Positions 60,201 to 64,000 of a DNA stretch of 64,000 nucleotides are shown here, piece after piece (position 1 is the stretch's first letter; each line of letters opens with the position of its first letter). Both the position numbers and the translations under genes were made by a program. This DNA is from Enoplolaimus lenunculus (lineage: Eukaryota > Nematoda > Enoplea > Enoplida > Thoracostomopsidae): contig JASANG010000424.1 of NCBI GenBank assembly GCA_030248215.1, positions 186,001 through 250,000 of the forward strand. The letters run 5' to 3'. A model generated the notes under the pieces. That model saw nothing but the letters and a program-made list of their open reading frames with translations. It did not search any database and was not told the DNA's origin.

Positions 60201-61489
60201 ACAAAAACAGACTCTGACCAGCAGAGTTTCGGAGCTCCTTTATAACAAACAACAAATCCAAACAACAAAAAAAAACACTCGTTTAGGTTTATTTGCGATA
60301 AAACTATATCCTCAGTATTATAAAAATTACAATTCGGACAGCTAAGTATCACGGCTGCGGACCCCGGCGACAGTGCTGGCCACCGGATTCCACACCAATG
60401 TAAGAGAATTAGCGTAAATTTTCTGTAGCCGACTTCTGCTCTCGAAGCCGGCCACGTTTGCTGAAAGCGGAAAGCGAACCAAACAAAAAGCCAAAACTAT
60501 ATAAGAATACAAGCTGTCCAAGCAAGGCATCAGTCGAAAAGTTTGTCGTACAGCAAAACGTCGTAATGATGAACTGAATGCCTAAAATGTTAAATCGGCA
60601 GCAGCTTTTATACCCTGCCGGTTGGCTAAATTGAATTTGCATAATCGGAAGCTTATTTGCATAAGCTTCCGGAAATTTTTCAAAATTTCACAAAAGTTTC
60701 CGAAAGCCAGTTACGGCCTGCGTAGGCGCATCAACGACAAGAAATGCAACAACTATAAGTACAAAACAACAACATCAAAATATTGCAAAGCCAACCCGAA
60801 AACAAAGAACAGGCGCGCATAATATGCGAACGCCGAGGGGGGTAGGTGACCAACAAATCGCATTTGAGCTTAGGTGAACGTAGGTCAAACATCGGTGAGG
60901 TTTCTTGATTTACGCACTTGCAAGCTGCTCAGCATGAGTAAAAATTTCAGCCGCTGCATGAGCCCGAGGATCGCCTGACCCCGTGCCACTCGCTAGCGCC
61001 CACGGGGTAGACGTCCCCTCAGCGAATGAAATAACAAGTGTTTGCGGCTTTGGCCCTGAGCGGAAACGCTCCGCGATTACTGGGCAAATGTTTTATTAAA
61101 AATTTCAAATTTCAAGAGCGCGCACCCTGGGACATCCTTACACTGAAGTTCGAATCCTAGCATAAAAGTAGGTCTCAGATGAAATAGAAAATATTCATGT
61201 GAGAAAGGGTTAATACTATAGCTGAAGCTAACAGCGTTGCGGCACACATTTGAGAATAGGCCTTTAGATTTATAAGCTTACCAATAGGGCCAACAAATAA
61301 ATAATTCAGAATTGTAACATTATGACCGTGGTCAGCTAGAATACACGCCATTCTTGCGTGATAAATATATATGCTTTTTGTCACCACTGGAACTACAACC
61401 AAAATGTTCAAAGCGGAACCGGAACTCGATAATATTGCGATTATACTAAGTATTAAGGATTTATGTTGTTGATTATGTATTGGGGACAT
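51202..61489 (-). CDS. ugt-like: UDP-glycosyltransferase (UGT), seven exons
   Basis: UGTs move a sugar from a UDP-sugar to small lipophilic acceptors in the ER lumen. On the minus strand, exons 61489-61282, 57949-57713, 56871-56309, 54870-54775, 53247-53112, 52409-52190 and 51451-51202 join in phase to 569 residues (typical about 530). Exon 1 carries a signal peptide and the acceptor-domain start LNILVVVPVV...YHARMACILADHGHNVT, with the presumed catalytic His. Exon 4 holds GFILFSFGT. Exons 5-6 form the donor-sugar signature: FTWLPQKQLLRHPNISLFI, THGGYNSLLESADAGVP, and LFLDQFGNARRAE. The last exon ends with a membrane helix (VIAFFALLAAILSYV) and a very short tail. Exons 4 and 5 are short and were found by matching conserved motifs and splice phases. 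Exon 2 carries an insertion (ADAHTDAGAHADAD) made of an 18-bp repeat. Confidence 0.92.
51677..51898. mobile_element. Family F element in the last UGT intron
   Basis: Arms GGGTCCGTATTTTCAAATGT and ACACATTTGAGTATATGGGC, about 220 bp. Confidence 0.65.
52190..52409 (-). other. UGT donor-sugar-binding exon
   Basis: Read on the minus strand, this exon starts after gatttcag in the middle of the UGT signature and encodes HPNISLFITHGGYNSLLE and the DQ motif (PLFLDQFGN). The Asp-Gln pair and the HGG histidine that contact UDP are intact, so the enzyme is probably active. I chose the donor at CAGAG|gtaacg because it gives phase 2, which matches the last exon's start at 51451; an alternative donor five codon positions earlier (CTCAA|gtgcca) is also in phase. 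Confidence 0.85.
54879..55036 (-). mobile_element. Family A element at a UGT splice acceptor
   Basis: A 158-bp copy with flanks CTAAAAAT (54871-54878) and CTGAAAAT (55037-55044). On the gene strand these flanks read ATTTTTAG and ATTTTCAG; the first is the acceptor used by exon 54870-54775. Confidence 0.85.
56034..56283 (-). mobile_element. Family A element just inside UGT intron 3
   Basis: A 250-bp copy with a TTAGGC core containing two larger repeats. Flanks CATATGCG and CATATGAG match at seven of eight bases. It lies about 25 bp from the donor of exon 56871-56309. Confidence 0.82.
56886..57455 (+). mobile_element. Family A element split by a nested family D element
   Basis: The left end GGCTCATGTATAGAACAGGG and a GCCTAA core run to about 56957. 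A family D element (about 56958-57388) follows, then the GCCTAAG core resumes (57389-57455) up to TTAGTCTAAGCTTT. The left end is 15 bp from the acceptor of UGT exon 3. Confidence 0.75.
57520..57770. repeat. 18-bp minisatellite spanning a UGT exon-intron junction
   Basis: Units of GTGAGTGTCTGTGTTCTT are repeated through 57520-57690. The same 18-bp rhythm continues as GTGAGCGCCCGCATCCGT to about 57770, inside UGT exon 2, crossing the donor at 57712. The coding part adds ADAHTDAGAHADAD to the protein. Confidence 0.8.
58256..58456. mobile_element. Family E palindromic MITE
   Basis: Arms CGCTGCAAAAATTGGGGAG and CTCCCCATTTTTTACAGTA, flanked by TA. The inner GTCAAATT/AATTTGAC words pair. Confidence 0.8.
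59386..59612 (+). mobile_element. tRNA-derived SINE-like repeat
   Basis: AACCCCTTCTCACATTGAG, then ACAAGACGTGAGAGCCCCCT, GGGCTCGACCGTCAAGCTCC and the A-box-like TAGCCGAGTGGTGATGG. It is in the opposite orientation to the copy at 18500. About 300 bp of GC-richer sequence follows and may be part of a longer element. Confidence 0.55.
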
Positions 61490-61528
61490 TATGACTACTG
61501 AATTAGCTTAATTAATACATGTTTATAT

Positions 61529-62463
61529 ACTGTAGTGACCCGAATAAGAGGGGGGCTATTTATTTGGCTTTTAAAGAAGGTAACATCCTAGATATCCGGT
61601 TAGGGACTGTTGTTTATTTTGAACCCACGCTCCGCCACCCATTGGTTTACTGACATATTCATTCATTCGGTGATGCTGCAATTATCCGTTGAATTAAACG
61701 GTTGTTGTCTTGTATTCAAATCTTGAGGGACAATGCAAGATTATACTTAAGAATGTACTTTTAAATCATATGTATACTTCAAAGCTTCGAACTCACAACT
61801 TTATTTGGTCCTGTAGTCACTAATGCACTGCAATTAGAGACAATCGACATTTACGGTCGCTTAGCGTTTAAGGAAGGGATACGGACTCCTATTCATTGGG
61901 ACTCAAAACGGGAACCGACTCTTATTATCCCCCTCTTATTAGGGTCACTACAGTATGTCATATTTCAAAGTATAAACCATTTCAGAAAAAGCAATCGACA
62001 AATAAAACACGCGCTGATGGATCCGGCCTATATTTGGCACATATAAAGCAAAAAATCTATATTTTAAGACTTGCATCGCAAAACAAAATATAGCCTACTG
62101 TAGTGACCCGAATATAAGGGGGCTGATATTTATTTGGCCTCTCCAGATGGTACCCCCTTGTTATTCGGTTACGGACTGTTTCCGTTAAATTAAACGTTTA
62201 TCTGTCTTGTGTCAATAGCTTGAGCGATAATACAATGTTATACTTAGGAATGTATTTCCCAAATTTAAGTACACTTTAAAGTTTCGAACTCAAATTGTTT
62301 GGTCCTGAAGTCATTTATACGCTACAATTAGGGTTAATTGACATTTATGGACTCCAGTTAGGGTTTAGGGACTCTATCCGCTTGCGGACTCTTATTAGGG
62401 ATACGGACTCCTATATTGATTCGGACTCAAAATGGGGACCCCTCTTCTTCGGGTCAATACAGT
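61529..62463. mobile_element. Two family D elements upstream of the UGT gene
   Basis: Copies at 61529-61954 and 62098-62463 lie in the same orientation, each bounded by TA|CTGTAGTGACCCGAATA and a matching end with TA. They sit immediately 5' of the UGT start, so they may contribute to its promoter region. Confidence 0.8.
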
Positions 62464-62521
62464 ACCTCGGAATGACAACTACCCACGCACGTTCAAGGAA
62501 ACACAGCGACTACTGTATATA

Positions 62522-62648
62522 CACTTCAAAAAATGGTGAGTCAAATTAACTGTTTCCAAAATATAAGTTGAATTTTGACTCAGTTTGTGTAGTCCGGAAA
62601 AGCCTATTTTGGAAGAGTCAATTTGACTCACCATTGTTTGCGGTGTGG
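62522..62648. mobile_element. Short family E MITE
   Basis: Arms CACTTCAAAAAATGGTGAG and CTCACCATTGTTTGCGGTG; the interior is reduced to about 90 bp. Confidence 0.7.
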
Positions 62649-63099
62649 TTAAACTTTTAGAAAACGTTTCGTTTGGCATTTGAAAGCATACGGCAAAGAA
62701 AACAAAATCACATTAACAATAGTTTTCAGTGATGGTTTCGAATCTTATCAGTATTTATTAATAATTTGAAGTGCACGTAACGACACAAACGCCGTAAATA
62801 CGACTACTATTCCAGTAGTCTTATCAGTTTTATACTACCACATCGTAAACAACGCGATATCAAAAATCGGTTGTAATTTTGTAAATAAATTTACGTTTGA
62901 AGCTTATACGATAGCAATCAGTGGCAGATCAAAGTGTCATGGAAAGGTGTAGCTGCCCACCGGCCCCGTCGTGCTAAAAATTTTGCGATTTAGTTTAAGC
63001 AGAGACTCAAGCTATGTTCTTTATGCGGGGTTCATGTGATGTTCACGTTATAACGGGGGAAGCTTGGAACACGTTTTGCCCAAGTTGATTTGACGTCAA

Positions 63100-63900
63100 C
63101 ATAAAATTTTGAGATCTGAATAGCGGTTATGTAGACAAACCGTGAATGTCACATGACATTAACTTACAAACCACTGATCTCAAGCGATCATCGTACACAA
63201 ATAGCCATTTGTTATATGATATATACTGCGAGAAATTTCTGTGAATATCATATGATATTCCAAAATTCTACTAAATATATGATATTATACAAGACAATGG
63301 AATTTGTGCGCGCTAATAAAACAGTAAAAAGTAAGATAATGCAGCATTAAATGATTTCGAAAGTTGAAATAATAGCTTCTACGATTTTGTTTCTCGCTGA
63401 ATTTTTCCCAAAATATATTCCTAAGTACAAATAATTCAAATTTCAAATTTTAGTATCATATGACATTCTACAAGACAATCAAGCTGATTTACCACAACTT
63501 TGCAGACATTTTCAAAGATATCATATCATACTCGCAGACAATATTTGGAATATCATATGATATTGCAGACAAACAGTAGATGTCACATCAGGATAGCAGA
63601 CAATTCAAATCTTTTGAATCTGATAGCGGAAAAACAATCAGACAAAATGTTACAAGCAATAGTCATAGGGACAAAACGTGTTCCAGGCTGCCCCAGACAC
63701 GGTACAACCGGGGCAGCTTGTAACACGTTTTGTCCCTGAGACTATTGGGTAAGATTTTGTCTGCTTGTAGACCCCATGTTGTATACAAAAATTTGTATTT
63801 GTCCGCTAGTTTTGTTCTTCAATATAATATGATACTCGAGGTATTGTCTGCTAATATCATAAAAGATATATTTTCAAATGTCTCCATGCTTGAGGTAAAC
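63100..63900. mobile_element. Hairpin-forming element with ATATCATATGATAT motifs
   Basis: The centre (63630-63775) is a long inverted repeat: AGGGACAAAACGTGTTCC faces GGAACA-type GTAACACGTTTTGTCCCT, extended outwards by CAGACAAAATGTTAC and its complement. GCAGACA words and TCATATGATAT palindromes flank it. A shorter relative lies at 16540-16745. Confidence 0.6.
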
Positions 63901-64000
63901 ATACCCAAGTTGTTCTGTTGAATATATGTATATGTGGTACTAGAATGTGAAATTTAGAATTTTTGAATTATGAAGCTGTGGTTAGAGATTTTGTGTCGGA

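Larger units (their letters stand above)
57950..61281. other. First UGT intron (3.3 kb)
   Basis: It holds a family E element, a SINE, a GC-rich unrecognised block (59612-60160), a plus-strand promoter-like motif near 60496-60535, and a second GC-rich block (60950-61150). No exon of another gene recognised. Confidence 0.4.

Overview
This is eukaryotic DNA: genes are split by introns with gtaagt-type donors and ttttag/tttcag acceptors, gene density is low, and most of the window is dispersed repeat. The repeated hexamer TTAGGC (GCCTAA on the other strand) occurs in more than a dozen blocks. TTAGGC is the nematode telomere repeat, so I infer a nematode, probably one with a larger and more repeat-rich genome than Caenorhabditis. 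I cannot place the species.

Five genes can be assembled exon by exon with consistent splice phases. (1) 471-1564 (+): the 3' end of an unrecognised gene. (2) 2716-15010 (+): a 17-exon homologue of ARS2/SERRATE, the nuclear cap-binding-complex partner, 1808 residues long with a greatly enlarged disordered N-terminal half. (3) 22106-27310 (+): a five-exon TGF-beta superfamily ligand most like the myostatin/GDF11/activin group, with an unusually short loop in its cystine-knot domain. (4) 29320-33348 (+): TMEM9-like membrane protein; the last three exons are clear, the first is tentative. (5) 45446-50539 (+): the SET domain of a SETD9 homologue, with its N-terminal exon(s) not found. A sixth gene, on the minus strand at 51202-61489, is a seven-exon UDP-glucuronosyl/glucosyltransferase (UGT) of 569 residues. 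The genes look functionally unrelated.

The space between and inside genes is filled by non-autonomous DNA-transposon-like families that recur within the window. Family A has ends GGCCmATGTA.., 8-bp target duplications and a TTAGGC-rich core. Family B starts with a GTTACTTTTAAGG motif and also has a TTAGGC core. Family C has CACTGTAAATT ends and a core of repeated GAGTT/AACTC. Family D is about 430 bp with CTGTAGTGACCCGAATAA ends and a TA target. Family E has CACTGCAAAAAATGGTGAG ends and a TA target. Family F has ends reading TATTCTCAAATG. There is also a tRNA-like SINE and several minisatellites (periods 18, 31, 40, 42, 50 and 55 bp). The main discovery candidate is that telomere-type repeats are carried and spread by a DNA transposon (families A and B). 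One copy sits inside a duplicated SETD9 exon, and another inserted exactly at a UGT 3' splice site so that both copies of the target duplication read as splice acceptors.
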